In this document: positions 41,111-51,326 of the stretch, one piece after another
Layout of the letters: each line of letters begins with the position of its first letter
Position numbering within the stretch: position 1 is the first letter of the stretch
Notes under the pieces: model-generated
Seen by the model: only the letters and a program-made list of their open reading frames with translations
What the model was told of the DNA's origin: nothing
Databases searched by the model: none
Translations under genes and position numbers: made by a program
Source of the DNA: DATJZH01 sp052146815
GTDB lineage: Bacteria > Actinomycetota > Actinomycetes > Streptosporangiales > Streptosporangiaceae
Assembly (NCBI GenBank): GCA_052146815.1
Contig: JBKQMG010000122.1
Coordinates: forward strand, 1 to 64,000
DNA length: 64,000 bases
Direction of reading: 5' to 3'

Positions 41111-42361
41111 GTGTCTGCCGTCTACGTGTGGCTGCGCCGCCATCCGCTGCTGGTGGACGGCCTGCTCGCGTTTGTGCTGGCGGTAGTCAATATCGGCTCC
41201 GTCATGGCGGGTCCCTGGCCGAAGCTGCCGGCGACAGCGCTGGTTGTCGTCCCCGTGGTCTTCCGGCGGCGCTGGCCGCTGGCCGCCTTCGCGACGGCCG
41301 CCGCCGGAGCCGCGCTCCAGGTGCTGTTCACCCCCGGGCCAACGCCCGCCGACGTGGCGATCCTCATCCTGCTCTACACCGTTGCGGCATACCGGCCGCG
41401 GCGCGAGTCACTGTCCGCGCTGGTCGTCTGCCTCGCCGGCGCCGTGGTCGCCACCGCGGTCTGGGCGCCGTCGGCGCTCGGCACGCTCGACCGGCTCTTC
41501 TTCGCGTTCGTCATGTTCGGCGGCTCGGTGCTGATCACCTGGGTCCTCGGCGACTCGATGCGCTACCGGCGCGCGTACTACCTCTCGCTCGAAGACCGGG
41601 CCGCCCGGCTGGAGGCCGAGCGGGACGCGCAGGCGAAAGTCGCCGTGGCGGCTGAGCGCGCCCGGATCGCCCGCGAGCTGCACGACGTCGTCGCGCACAA
41701 TGTCAGCGTCATGGTGGTCCAGGCCGACGGCGCGGGGTACGTGCTGCGCTCAGACCCCGACCGGGCGGCCGCGGCGATGGAAGCGGTCTCCAGGACCGGG
41801 CGGCAGGCGCTCACCGAGATGCGGCGGCTGCTCGGCGTGCTGCGCACGGGCGACGGCGCCGCGGAACTGGCCCCGGTACCGGGCCTCGCCCAGCTCCGCG
41901 AACTGCTCGATCAGGCCCGCACCGCCGGGCTGTCGGTGTCGTTCACTCTGCAGGGCACGCCAGGGAAGCTGCCGGAGGGCGCCGAGCTGGCCGCCTACCG
42001 GGTCGTCCAGGAATCGCTGACGAACACCCGCAAGCATGGCGGCCTGGCTGCTGCCGCGGCCGTGACGCTCCGGTACGAGCCCGACGGCCTGCTTCTCGAG
42101 GTGGCCGACGACGGGCTCGGGGCATCGGCGGATACCGATGGGGCCGGCCACGGGCTCACCGGGATGCGCGAGCGGATCGCCATGTACGGGGGCACGGTGC
42201 AGGCCGGGCCGCGGCCCGGCGGCGGCTGGCAGGTCACTGCCCGGCTGCCCTGCCCGCAGCGCGCCGCGGGTCTGGCCAGCCCCCTGCCGCCCGCGCCCGT
42301 GACCGCACCGCACAGCGGCCAGCCCGCCGCGCCGCTGCGGCGGATCGACGGCGCGGCATGA
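41111..42361 (+). CDS. Sensor histidine kinase (HisKA_3/NarX-type)
   Basis: A 416-residue protein from GTG 41111. The N-terminal 150 residues hold four to five membrane helices. The dimerisation and phosphotransfer region AAERARIARELHDVVAHNVSVM carries the phospho-accepting His191, followed by the N box VVQESLTNTRKHGG, G1-like VADDGLGASAD and GHGLTGMRERIAMYGG (G2). This is the HPK7 group that signals to LuxR-type regulators. The stop overlaps the regulator ATG (ATGA), so both proteins are made together. The stimulus is unknown. Confidence 0.92.
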   Translation: MSAVYVWLRRHPLLVDGLLAFVLAVVNIGSVMAGPWPKLPATALVVVPVVFRRRWPLAAFATAAAGAALQVLFTPGPTPADVAILILLYTVAAYRPRRESLSALVVCLAGAVVATAVWAPSALGTLDRLFFAFVMFGGSVLITWVLGDSMRYRRAYYLSLEDRAARLEAERDAQAKVAVAAERARIARELHDVVAHNVSVMVVQADGAGYVLRSDPDRAAAAMEAVSRTGRQALTEMRRLLGVLRTGDGAAELAPVPGLAQLRELLDQARTAGLSVSFTLQGTPGKLPEGAELAAYRVVQESLTNTRKHGGLAAAAAVTLRYEPDGLLLEVADDGLGASADTDGAGHGLTGMRERIAMYGGTVQAGPRPGGGWQVTARLPCPQRAAGLASPLPPAPVTAPHSGQPAAPLRRIDGAA

Positions 42362-43026
42362 CCATCCGCATCGTCCTCGTCGACGACCAGGAGCTGGTCC
42401 GGACCGGATTTCGCATGGTGCTGGACGCGCAGCCCGACATGGCGGTGGTGGGCGAGGCACCCGACGGCCTGGCCGCGGTGAGCCTGGCCCGTACCCGGCC
42501 CGCCGACGTGATGATCATGGACGCGCGCATGCCGCGGCTGGACGGCGTCGAGGCCACCCGGCAGATCCGCCAGGCCGGAAACTCGCCGCGGATCCTCATG
42601 CTCACCACCTTTGACCTTGACGAGTACGCCTTCGCCGCGCTGAAGGCCGGCGCGAGCGGCTTTCTACTCAAGGACGTCCCGCCCGAGGAACTGCTCTTCG
42701 CGATCCGGGCCGTGCACTCCGGCGATGCCGTGGTCGCGCCCTCGACGACACGGCGGCTCATCGACCAGTTCGCACCGCTGCTGCCGGCCAGCCAGGCGGC
42801 CGCGCCGTCTGAGCTCGCCGACCTCACCGAGCGCGAGCGGGAGGTGCTGGCGCAGGTAGCGCAGGGACTGTCGAACGGCGAGATCGCGCAGCGCCTGTTC
42901 GTGTCCGAGGCGACAGTCAAGACGCATGTCGGCCGAATACTGGCCAAGCTGGGCCTGCGCGACCGCGTGCAGGCTGTGGTGTTCGCTTACGAGAACGGCC
43001 TGGTCCGCGCGAGAGGCCAGGCCTGA
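42358..43026 (+). CDS. LuxR/NarL-type response regulator
   Basis: A 222-residue regulator from ATG 42358. Receiver: VLVDDQELVRTGFRMVL, phospho-acceptor in MIMDARMPRLDGVEA, switch Thr in MLTTFD and FLLKDVPPEEL with the conserved Lys. DNA-binding LuxR domain: LTEREREVLAQVAQGLSN and EIAQRLFVSEATVKTHVGR, ending ILAKLGLRDRVQAVVFAYE. It is the cognate partner of the upstream kinase. Confidence 0.93.
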   Translation: MTIRIVLVDDQELVRTGFRMVLDAQPDMAVVGEAPDGLAAVSLARTRPADVMIMDARMPRLDGVEATRQIRQAGNSPRILMLTTFDLDEYAFAALKAGASGFLLKDVPPEELLFAIRAVHSGDAVVAPSTTRRLIDQFAPLLPASQAAAPSELADLTEREREVLAQVAQGLSNGEIAQRLFVSEATVKTHVGRILAKLGLRDRVQAVVFAYENGLVRARGQA

Positions 43027-43105
43027 GTGGCGCGAATCGCCGCAAAGGCGGACTGCGGGGAGTAACGTCCCGGATACCGTGACGCCTTCCGTCTGAGGAC
43101 GATTC

Positions 43106-44011
43106 ATGCTTCCCGTGCACAACTTCTCGTTCGGCATCCTCACGCCCGCACTCGGATACGTCATGTCCTGCCTGGGCGCCTACTTAGGCCTGCGCTGCAC
43201 AGTCCGGGCCCGGGCGTACACGGGCGCTACGCGCGCACGCTGGCTCCTGCTCGCCGCCGTGTCGATCGGCACCACCGGCATCTGGGTCATGCACTTCATC
43301 GCCATGCTCGGCTACTCGATTCCCGGCGAGGCCATCCGCTACAACGTGCCGGTCACGATCGCCAGCATGTTCATCGCGGTCGCCATCGTCTACGTGGGCC
43401 TGCTCATCGTGGGCTTCGGCCCAGAGGGCACCCGCAGCCTGCTGGCCGCCGGGGTCATCACCGGGATCGGCGTGGCCGGCATGCACTACACGGGCATGGC
43501 CGCCATGCGAATGCCCGCGAGGATGACCTATAACGGGGGCCTGCTCGCTGTCTCGGTGCTCATCGCGATCATCGCCGCCACGGCCGCGCTCTGGGCGGCG
43601 CTGCGGCTGCACAGCGTCCGGTCCACCCTGGGCGCCGCCTTGATCATGGGCGTGGCCGTCAGCGGGATGCATTACACCGGGATGGCGGCCATGCACATGT
43701 TCCCGGCTCCGGCGGGCGGCGGCATGCTCATGGGCGGGGCCACGGCGGAGACCTTCCTGCTGCCGCTGATCCTGGGCATCAGCATCCTGAACTTCATCCT
43801 GACCGCCACGATCGTGCTGTCACCCAACGACGATGAGATCCGCGCCGAGGCGGAGCTGATGGACCGCATCGCGCAGGCCCGCAGCGGGCGGCCGGCCGCC
43901 GCCGGGCCCCTGCTGGGGCGGCCCCCGTCCGGTCCGCCGCGGACGGGCCGGCCGCCCTACGGCGGCAGGCCGCCATCGACCAGTCCGCCCTCGACGCGGC
44001 CGCGCGGTTAG
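43106..44011 (+). CDS. MHYT-domain integral membrane sensor
   Basis: A 301-residue protein from ATG 43106 with about seven transmembrane helices. The MHYT-type motif appears three times: GIWVMHFIAMLG, AGMHYTGMAAMRM and SGMHYTGMAAMHM, the His/Met pairs thought to bind copper or a gas ligand. The last 55 residues are a Pro/Gly/Arg-rich cytosolic tail without any GGDEF or EAL domain, so the protein is a bare sensor. It follows the two-component pair by 79 bp and may sense for it, though this is inference. Confidence 0.85.
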   Translation: MLPVHNFSFGILTPALGYVMSCLGAYLGLRCTVRARAYTGATRARWLLLAAVSIGTTGIWVMHFIAMLGYSIPGEAIRYNVPVTIASMFIAVAIVYVGLLIVGFGPEGTRSLLAAGVITGIGVAGMHYTGMAAMRMPARMTYNGGLLAVSVLIAIIAATAALWAALRLHSVRSTLGAALIMGVAVSGMHYTGMAAMHMFPAPAGGGMLMGGATAETFLLPLILGISILNFILTATIVLSPNDDEIRAEAELMDRIAQARSGRPAAAGPLLGRPPSGPPRTGRPPYGGRPPSTSPPSTRPRG

Positions 44012-44057
44012 CCGGCCGCGGGGCGGCCATGCGGCCGGTGTCAGCACTCCTGCGAGA

Positions 44058-44717
44058 ATGGCAAGCGTGCCTGAGACCAGGAACGACGCCGGCGATGCTC
44101 CTGACATCGGCGACGCACATGCGACCGCGGATAACGCGGCAGAGGACGGCATCGCGGCAGAGGACGGCGCTGAGGACGGCGCCCCCAGGGGCTGGCTGCT
44201 GCTGATCTACCGGGTGCCGTCGGAACCGACCAGGCTGCGTGCTGCCGTGTGGCGGCGGATTAAGAGCCTGGGCGCCATTTACCTGCAGAGCTCGACGGCT
44301 GCCCTGCCGGCCGGCGTGCGGGCGGAGCGGGCCCTGCGCAAGCTCCGCAGCGAGATCCTGGCTATGTCCGGCAGCGCCGTGCTGCTGTCCTGCGAGATAC
44401 TGGCCGGCGAGCAGGAGATCCGGGCGGCGTTCCAGGCTGCCCGCGACGACGAGTACGAGGAGATCGTCGACAAATGCGAGGACTTCCTGGACCAGGTGCG
44501 CAAGGAATACGTGGCTGACCATTTCACTTACGCTGAGCTTGAGGAAAACGAGGTCGATCTCGTCAAGCTGCGCAACTGGCTGGCCAGGGTCAGTGAGCGC
44601 GATGTCTTCGGCGCGGCCGGGCGCGCCGCCGCGCACAAGGCACTGGAGCACTGCGAAGAGGTGCTCGAGGCGTACGCGGCGCGGGTGTACGCCGAGGAAG
44701 AAGAGCACAGCCGCTGA
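44058..44717 (+). CDS. ChrB N-terminal-domain-like protein
   Basis: A 219-residue protein from ATG 44058; a GTG at 44067, with GAGAAT 7 nt before it, is an alternative leaderless start. The first 40 residues are acidic and disordered. The core WLLLIYRVPSEPTRLRAAVW, RRIKSLGAIYLQSSTAALPA and LVKLRNWLARVSERDVFG matches the ChrB N-terminal domain of chromate-resistance operons. The rhodanese-like C-terminal ChrB domain and the ChrA transporter are missing. A regulator or sensor role is plausible but unproven; the next convergent genes encode a COG4280 membrane protein. Confidence 0.72.
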   Translation: MASVPETRNDAGDAPDIGDAHATADNAAEDGIAAEDGAEDGAPRGWLLLIYRVPSEPTRLRAAVWRRIKSLGAIYLQSSTAALPAGVRAERALRKLRSEILAMSGSAVLLSCEILAGEQEIRAAFQAARDDEYEEIVDKCEDFLDQVRKEYVADHFTYAELEENEVDLVKLRNWLARVSERDVFGAAGRAAAHKALEHCEEVLEAYAARVYAEEEEHSR

Positions 44718-44867
44718 TAAGAGCGGCGGAAAGATGCCTCCGCGCGCCTGCGGACTGCATCCGCTCCCTGCCCGGCTCGCCCCGGCTTTGCTCTGCGTCC
44801 ACCCGGCTTTGCTCTGCGCCTGCCTTGCCCGCGCCTGCCTTGCCGCGCCTGGCTGCTCCGCGTCCGG

Positions 44868-45146
44868 CTACCGCGCGCCGGGCTGGCCTGGCTGCGCGGG
44901 CACGTCGACCGGACCGGGCGGCCCGGCCGTCACCGTGGCGGCGCTGCTGCCGTGGGTCGCCCGCCACAGGCTGACCGGCAGCAGGACAACCAGCACAAGC
45001 GCGATCAGCCACCACGCCGCGACCGAGGTCCGGCTCAGGGCATAAGTCAGGGCGAGCCCGACCACCACTCCGGCCGCGACCAGCCAGTCGTCGCCGATGA
45101 CGAAGTCGTAGAGGAAGGCGCAGAAGGCCCGCAGCCGCGCGCCCAT
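44868..45146 (-). CDS. Small two-helix membrane protein coupled to COG4280 gene
   Basis: 92 residues from ATG 45146, which shares one base with the preceding stop (TGATG). Two hydrophobic helices (DWLVAAGVVVGLALTYALS and SVAAWWLIALVLVVLLPVSLW) are followed by a Pro/Gly-rich tail. The coupling suggests a subunit or accessory protein of the COG4280 transporter. No family recognised. Confidence 0.65.
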   Translation of the reverse strand: MGARLRAFCAFLYDFVIGDDWLVAAGVVVGLALTYALSRTSVAAWWLIALVLVVLLPVSLWRATHGSSAATVTAGPPGPVDVPAQPGQPGAR

Positions 45147-45931
45147 CAGGCTGCTTCCCGTCCGGCCGGAACCGGCACGGCGGCCCTGGCCACTGAGGCC
45201 GCTGCGGTCCGGCGCATCACCGCGACGAGCGCGACCGCGAAGACGGCGATCGCCGGGATGACGACCAGCAGCGCGGCGTCGGAGCCCGGCCAGTGCGCGC
45301 CGGCCCCCTCCGCGCCCCAGAACGCGCCGAAGCCGGTCAGCATGATGCCGACGACGAACTTCATGGTGTTCTCGGGCACCCGGGCGAGCGGGCTCCTGAT
45401 GGCCACGCCGGCGACCGCGACCAGCAGCACGGCGCAGACCGCGGCGATGGCCGCGAGACCGACGTTGTGCTGGTTGCTGCCGAAGGTCAGCACGATGAAA
45501 ACGACTTCCAGCCCCTCAAGCAGCACGCCCTTGAATGCCAGCGTGAAGCCGTACCAGTCGGGCACCAGCCCGACCCGCCTGCGCGGCCCGGCGGCCGCGG
45601 CGGCCAGGTGCTCGGCGTAGAGCTTCTCCTCGTCGTGCAGCGCCTTGTAGCCGCTGGCCCGCAGGATCGCCTTGCGCAGCCACTGCAGCCCGAAAATCAG
45701 CAGCAGGGCGCCGACGACCAGCCGCAGGGCGCCGAGCGGTATCGCAGATACCGCCGGCCCGAGCACCGCGACGATTACGGCCAGCACTCCGAGGGCCGCC
45801 GCCATCCCGGTACTGGCCGAGCGCCAGTCCCTGGCGGTACCGGCGGCCAGGACGATCGTCGTCGCCTCTACGGCCTCCACGATGCAGGCGAGGAACACGG
45901 CCAGGAACAGAGCGCCAGCTCCGGCTCCCAC
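45146..45931 (-). CDS. COG4280-type membrane protein, putative cation transporter
   Basis: A 261-residue protein from GTG 45931 behind AGGAGG. Six or seven helices. The two halves each carry an acidic motif: IVEAVEATTIVLAAG in the first helix and LEGLEVVFIVLTFG in the second half, i.e. E-x-x-E-x4-VL repeated, reminiscent of the R-E-x-x-E motif of FTR1-type iron permeases and of UPF0016 transporters. RLVVGALLLIFGLQWLRKAI follows the first motif. Function is not established. The acidic motifs suggest divalent-cation transport; pairing with a ChrB-N-like protein across a gap is suggestive only. Confidence 0.68.
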   Translation of the reverse strand: MGAGAGALFLAVFLACIVEAVEATTIVLAAGTARDWRSASTGMAAALGVLAVIVAVLGPAVSAIPLGALRLVVGALLLIFGLQWLRKAILRASGYKALHDEEKLYAEHLAAAAAGPRRRVGLVPDWYGFTLAFKGVLLEGLEVVFIVLTFGSNQHNVGLAAIAAVCAVLLVAVAGVAIRSPLARVPENTMKFVVGIMLTGFGAFWGAEGAGAHWPGSDAALLVVIPAIAVFAVALVAVMRRTAAASVARAAVPVPAGREAA

Positions 45932-46217
45932 GAATCCTCCTGGGTCAGGTCACGGCGACAGCGCTCAGCGCGCCGTCTCGGATGCCGACTATTATAACAG
46001 CCGTCACTTCTCAGTAGTGACGATGGTTGTCCGCGCTACGGCAACGGCGTGGCAATTGAAGAACCCGCAGGGGCGCCCGGCAAACACTTCCCATCCTGAT
46101 TTCAGCCGTCATCGCCCAGGTCCAGCGGCGCATATCTCCAGCCGCTCCAGCCGGTCTCCAGCCGCTCCAGCCCGCGCGGACCAGGCCCGGGCTCGCTGAG
46201 GGCCGTGACCATCTCGG

Positions 46218-46259
46218 CCGGGCAGGCACTAGGCTTCCCCGGGCAGGCACTAGGCTTCC
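46218..46259. repeat. 21-bp tandem duplication of the pepA promoter -10 region
   Basis: Two exact head-to-tail 21-bp copies (46218-46238, 46239-46259). Each carries a TAGGCT hexamer (46230-46235 and 46251-46256). The second hexamer is 6 nt from GTG 46263. Duplication therefore gives a second -10 element 27 nt upstream of the start, which would make a short leader. Confidence 0.85.
46251..46256 (+). promoter_or_regulatory. Putative leaderless -10 element of pepA
   Basis: TAGGCT 6 nt before GTG 46263, with no ribosome-binding site between. A second copy of the hexamer lies 21 bp upstream in the tandem repeat. Confidence 0.55.
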
Positions 46260-46262
46260 ACC

Positions 46263-47768
<1,506 letters not shown>

Positions 47769-47846
47769 ACCCGAAGCAGGACAGCGCGTTCGAGGACGGC
47801 GGGACGCCGGACAGCGACAGAGCAGATCACAGCAAGGAGCATCTCA

Positions 47847-49226
47847 GTGACCGACGGCGGCGGCTACGACATCGTCATCCTCGGCGGCGGCAGCGGCGGC
47901 TACGCATGCGCGCTGCGCGCGGCAGAACTGGGCAAGCGGGTCGCGCTGATCGAGAAGGACAAGGTCGGCGGCACCTGCCTGCATGTCGGCTGCATTCCGA
48001 CGAAGGCGCTGCTGCACGCGGCCGAGGTCGCCGACCACGCCAGGGACGGGGCGGCGTTCGGCGTCCGCAGCAGCCTGGACGGCATCGACATGGCGGGTGT
48101 CAACTCCTACAAGGACAAGGTGGTCACCCGGCTGTGGAAGGGCCTCACGGGCCTGATCGCCAGCCGCCACATCGACGTGATCCAGGGCGAGGCCCGGCTT
48201 GAGTCGCCCACTCAGGTCCGGGTCGGTGACCAGGTCATCGAAGGTGCCCACATCCTGCTGGCGACCGGCTCGGCCTCCCGCAGCCTGCCGGGCCTGCAGG
48301 TCGACGGCGAGCGCGTCATCACCAGCGAGCACGCCCTGGCCCTCGACCGGGTCCCCGCATCGGTAGTGATCCTGGGCGGCGGCGTCATCGGCGTAGAGTT
48401 CGCCAGCGTCTGGCGGTCATTCGGGGCCGAGGTCACGATCGTGGAGATGCTGCCGCACCTGCTCCCGGCGGAGGAGGAGTCGAGCTCGAAGCTGCTGGAG
48501 CGCGCTTTCCGCCGCCGGGGCATCGGCTACAAGCTGGGGACCAGGTTCGAGGGGGTCAAGAACACCGACTCCGGGGTGACCGTCACGCTGGAAGGCGGCG
48601 AGACCATCGACGCCGAATTGCTGCTGGTAGCCGTCGGGCGCGGGCCAGTGTCGGCCGGGCTCGGCTACGAGGAGGCCGGCGTGGCGGTCGACCGCGGTTT
48701 CGTCCTGGTGGACGAGCTGTGCCGGACCAACGTCCCGACGATCTCGGCGGTCGGCGACCTGACACCGGGCCTGCAGCTCGCGCACGTCGGCTTCGCCGAG
48801 GGCATCCTGGTCGCCGAGCGGCTGGCCGGCCTGCCGGTCGTGCCGATCGATTACGACGGCGTCCCCCGGGTCACCTACAGCGACCCCGAGGTGGCGTCGG
48901 TGGGCATCACCTCCGCGGTCGCGGCACAGCGCGGCATCGAGACGACCGAGGTGACCTACGACCTGGCCGGGAACGGCAAGAGCCAGATCCTGCAGACTCA
49001 GGGCGCCGCGAAGGTCATCGCCACCGCCGGCGGCGGCCCGGTGCTCGGCATCCATCTCGTCGGCGCGCGCGCGGGCGACCTCATCGCCGAGGGACAGCTG
49101 ATCTACAACTGGGAGGCCGTGCCCGCGGACGTCGCCCAGCTCATCCACCCGCATCCGACCCAGTCCGAGGCTATCGGCGAAGCGCACCTGGCCCTCGCCG
49201 GCAAGCCCCTGCATTTTCATTCATGA
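47847..49226 (+). CDS. lpd: Dihydrolipoyl dehydrogenase (E3)
   Basis: A 459-residue protein from GTG 47847 with AAGGAG at 47834-47839. FAD-binding VILGGGSGGYACALRA, the redox-active CLHVGCIPTK disulfide, VILGGGVIGVEFASVW NAD site and the catalytic base motif HPHPTQSEAIGEA are all intact. It oxidises dihydrolipoamide of the 2-oxo acid dehydrogenase complexes with NAD. It precedes sucB by 82 bp. Confidence 0.96.
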   Translation: MTDGGGYDIVILGGGSGGYACALRAAELGKRVALIEKDKVGGTCLHVGCIPTKALLHAAEVADHARDGAAFGVRSSLDGIDMAGVNSYKDKVVTRLWKGLTGLIASRHIDVIQGEARLESPTQVRVGDQVIEGAHILLATGSASRSLPGLQVDGERVITSEHALALDRVPASVVILGGGVIGVEFASVWRSFGAEVTIVEMLPHLLPAEEESSSKLLERAFRRRGIGYKLGTRFEGVKNTDSGVTVTLEGGETIDAELLLVAVGRGPVSAGLGYEEAGVAVDRGFVLVDELCRTNVPTISAVGDLTPGLQLAHVGFAEGILVAERLAGLPVVPIDYDGVPRVTYSDPEVASVGITSAVAAQRGIETTEVTYDLAGNGKSQILQTQGAAKVIATAGGGPVLGIHLVGARAGDLIAEGQLIYNWEAVPADVAQLIHPHPTQSEAIGEAHLALAGKPLHFHS

Positions 49227-49308
49227 CCCTCGCCTAGCAGGCCGCTGACGGGCCCGGTCCCGCCTCGCGTCCCGCTCAGGTCGATCAACGAAGGAGCAGC
49301 GGAAAGCC

Positions 49309-51213
49309 ATGTCGGTCTCCGTATCCATGCCACAGCTTGGCGAAAGCGTCACTGAGGGCACCGTCACGCGATGGCTGAAGCGGGAAGGCGAGCACGTCGA
49401 GGCAGACGAGCCGCTGCTGGAGGTATCCACCGACAAGGTGGACACCGAGATTCCGTCCCCGGTTTCCGGGACGCTGCGCGGGATCACGGTCGCCGAGGAC
49501 GAGACCGTCGCAGTCGGGGCCGAGCTCGCAGTGATCGACGAGGACGGGGCAGCAGGCGGCGCGGGTGACGCCCAGGGCGGCGCAAGCCAGGACGGCCGGG
49601 TACAGACCGCCCAGCCGGCCGACGGGCAGGGGGCGCCGGCCCAGGGCGGCTCAGACGATGGCCGCGCCGACCAGGCCGAGGGTACGCAGCCGGTACCGGC
49701 CGCCGCCGTCGCGGACGGCTCACGGGGCTATGACACCGGCGGCCACCAGGCGCCGGCGCAGCCGCAGCAGCCCGCTTACCAGCAGCCGGGCTACCAGCCG
49801 CCATATCAGCAGCCCGCGGCCTACCAGCAGCCGCCTGCGCAGCCGGGGCCGGGAACCTACCAGCAGCCCGGCCAGCCGGCCGCCTACCAGCAGCCCACGG
49901 CCCAGCAGCCCGCTTATCAGCAGCAGCCCCCCCTCCCCGAATCCGCGCCCTATCAGGAGTCGGGCTTCCAGCAGGCTGGCTTCCAGCAGCCGGCGCAGGG
50001 CGCCCCGGCTGGCCAGCCTGGCCCGGGCCCGCAAGACACGCAGCAGGGCGGTCCGCAGGGCAGCCGGCCCGGCGAGGACCAGGCCGGTGGCGCCGACCTG
50101 GAAGGACCGGCCAACGGCACCCAGAGCCCGTACGTGACGCCGCTGGTACGCAAGCTGGCCGCTGAGCACGGCGTCGACCTTTCCGCGGTCACCGGGACCG
50201 GTGTCGGCAGCCGGATCCGCAAGCAGGATGTCCTGGATGCGGCTCAGGCAGCCCGCGCCGCCGTCCCGGCCGCCGCTTCCGCGCCGACGGCGGCCGCGGC
50301 TCCCGCAGGGCTGCCTGCCAGCGCTCCCCCGGCCAGCGCTCCCGCCGCAGCCGCACAGCCGGCCGCGCCGGCCTGGCAGGCGGGTACCGGTACTGCCGCC
50401 CCGGTCCAGGCCGTGTCGTTCGTCCCCGGTGCGCCCGCTGAGCCCGCCGTCCAGCAGAGCGCGGGCCGTCAGCCGATCGTGCCGTCCCGGCTGCGCGGCA
50501 CCACCGAGCGGATGTCACGGGCCCGCCAGGTCATCGCCCAGCGCATGGTCGAGTCCCTGCAGACCTCGGCGCAGCTCACCACCGTCGTCGAGGTAGACGT
50601 GACCGCCATCGCCCGGCTGCGTGACCGCGCCAAGGCGGCTTTCCAGGCCAGAGAGGGCGTGAAGCTGTCCTTCCTGCCGTTCTTCGCGCTGGCCGTCGTC
50701 GAGGCCCTCAAGGTCCACCCCAAGCTCAACGCGGTCATCGACGCCGCCACCGGCCAGGTGACGTACCACGACGCCGAGCATCTCGGCATCGCCGTCGACA
50801 CCGACCGGGGCCTGATGGTACCGGTCATCCGCAACGCCGGGGACCTGAACATCGGCGGCCTGGCCCGCAAGATCGCTGATCTGGCGGAGCGTACCCGGGC
50901 AGGCCAGGTCAGCCCCGACGATCTGTCCGGCGGGACGTTCACGCTCACCAACACCGGCAGCCGCGGAGCCCTTTTCGACACCCCGATCATCAACCAGCCT
51001 CAGGTCGGCATTCTGGGCACGGGCACGGTGGTCAAGCGCGCCGTCGTCGTCGAGGATCCCACCCTCGGCGAAGTGATCACGGTGCGGTCCATGGTGTACC
51101 TCGCGCTGACTTACGACCACCGCCTGGTCGACGGGGCTGACGCGGTGCGGTTCCTGGTCACGATGAAGTCCCGCCTCGAGGAAGGCGCCTACGAGACTGA
51201 GCTCGGGCTCTAG
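49309..51213 (+). CDS. sucB: 2-oxoglutarate dehydrogenase E2 component (dihydrolipoyl acyltransferase)
   Basis: A 634-residue protein from ATG 49309. A single lipoyl domain (residues 1-80) has the lipoyl-lysine in STDKVDTE (Lys43). A 190-residue linker rich in Gln, Pro, Tyr and Ala follows, then a peripheral-subunit-binding domain (YVTPLVRKLAAEHGVD, about 275-309), a second Ala/Pro linker, and the catalytic domain from about residue 402 with YDHRLVDGAD (His604). The reaction moves succinyl or another acyl to CoA. Many actinobacterial homologues have two lipoyl domains; only one is seen here. Usually annotated as sucB, though E2 type cannot be fixed from sequence alone. Confidence 0.9.
   Translation: MSVSVSMPQLGESVTEGTVTRWLKREGEHVEADEPLLEVSTDKVDTEIPSPVSGTLRGITVAEDETVAVGAELAVIDEDGAAGGAGDAQGGASQDGRVQTAQPADGQGAPAQGGSDDGRADQAEGTQPVPAAAVADGSRGYDTGGHQAPAQPQQPAYQQPGYQPPYQQPAAYQQPPAQPGPGTYQQPGQPAAYQQPTAQQPAYQQQPPLPESAPYQESGFQQAGFQQPAQGAPAGQPGPGPQDTQQGGPQGSRPGEDQAGGADLEGPANGTQSPYVTPLVRKLAAEHGVDLSAVTGTGVGSRIRKQDVLDAAQAARAAVPAAASAPTAAAAPAGLPASAPPASAPAAAAQPAAPAWQAGTGTAAPVQAVSFVPGAPAEPAVQQSAGRQPIVPSRLRGTTERMSRARQVIAQRMVESLQTSAQLTTVVEVDVTAIARLRDRAKAAFQAREGVKLSFLPFFALAVVEALKVHPKLNAVIDAATGQVTYHDAEHLGIAVDTDRGLMVPVIRNAGDLNIGGLARKIADLAERTRAGQVSPDDLSGGTFTLTNTGSRGALFDTPIINQPQVGILGTGTVVKRAVVVEDPTLGEVITVRSMVYLALTYDHRLVDGADAVRFLVTMKSRLEEGAYETELGL
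49750..50010. repeat. Q/P/Y-rich repetitive linker in sucB
   Basis: Within the gene the coding sequence has many CAGCAGCC-type units translating to YQQP, PAYQQP and QQPAYQ repeats, replaced by FQQ(A/P) towards the end. The region probably forms a flexible swinging arm. Such repeats can expand or contract in frame by slippage. Confidence 0.75.
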
Positions 51214-51326
51214 CCAGGGACTCTGGCGCTGCCTGCACTCACTGGCCGACGGCCGCCGCACCGCGCGACTGATCCGCCTGGACCTGCGAGAATGGGCATG
51301 CAGGCACCGCACAGGAGGTCGGTCAA

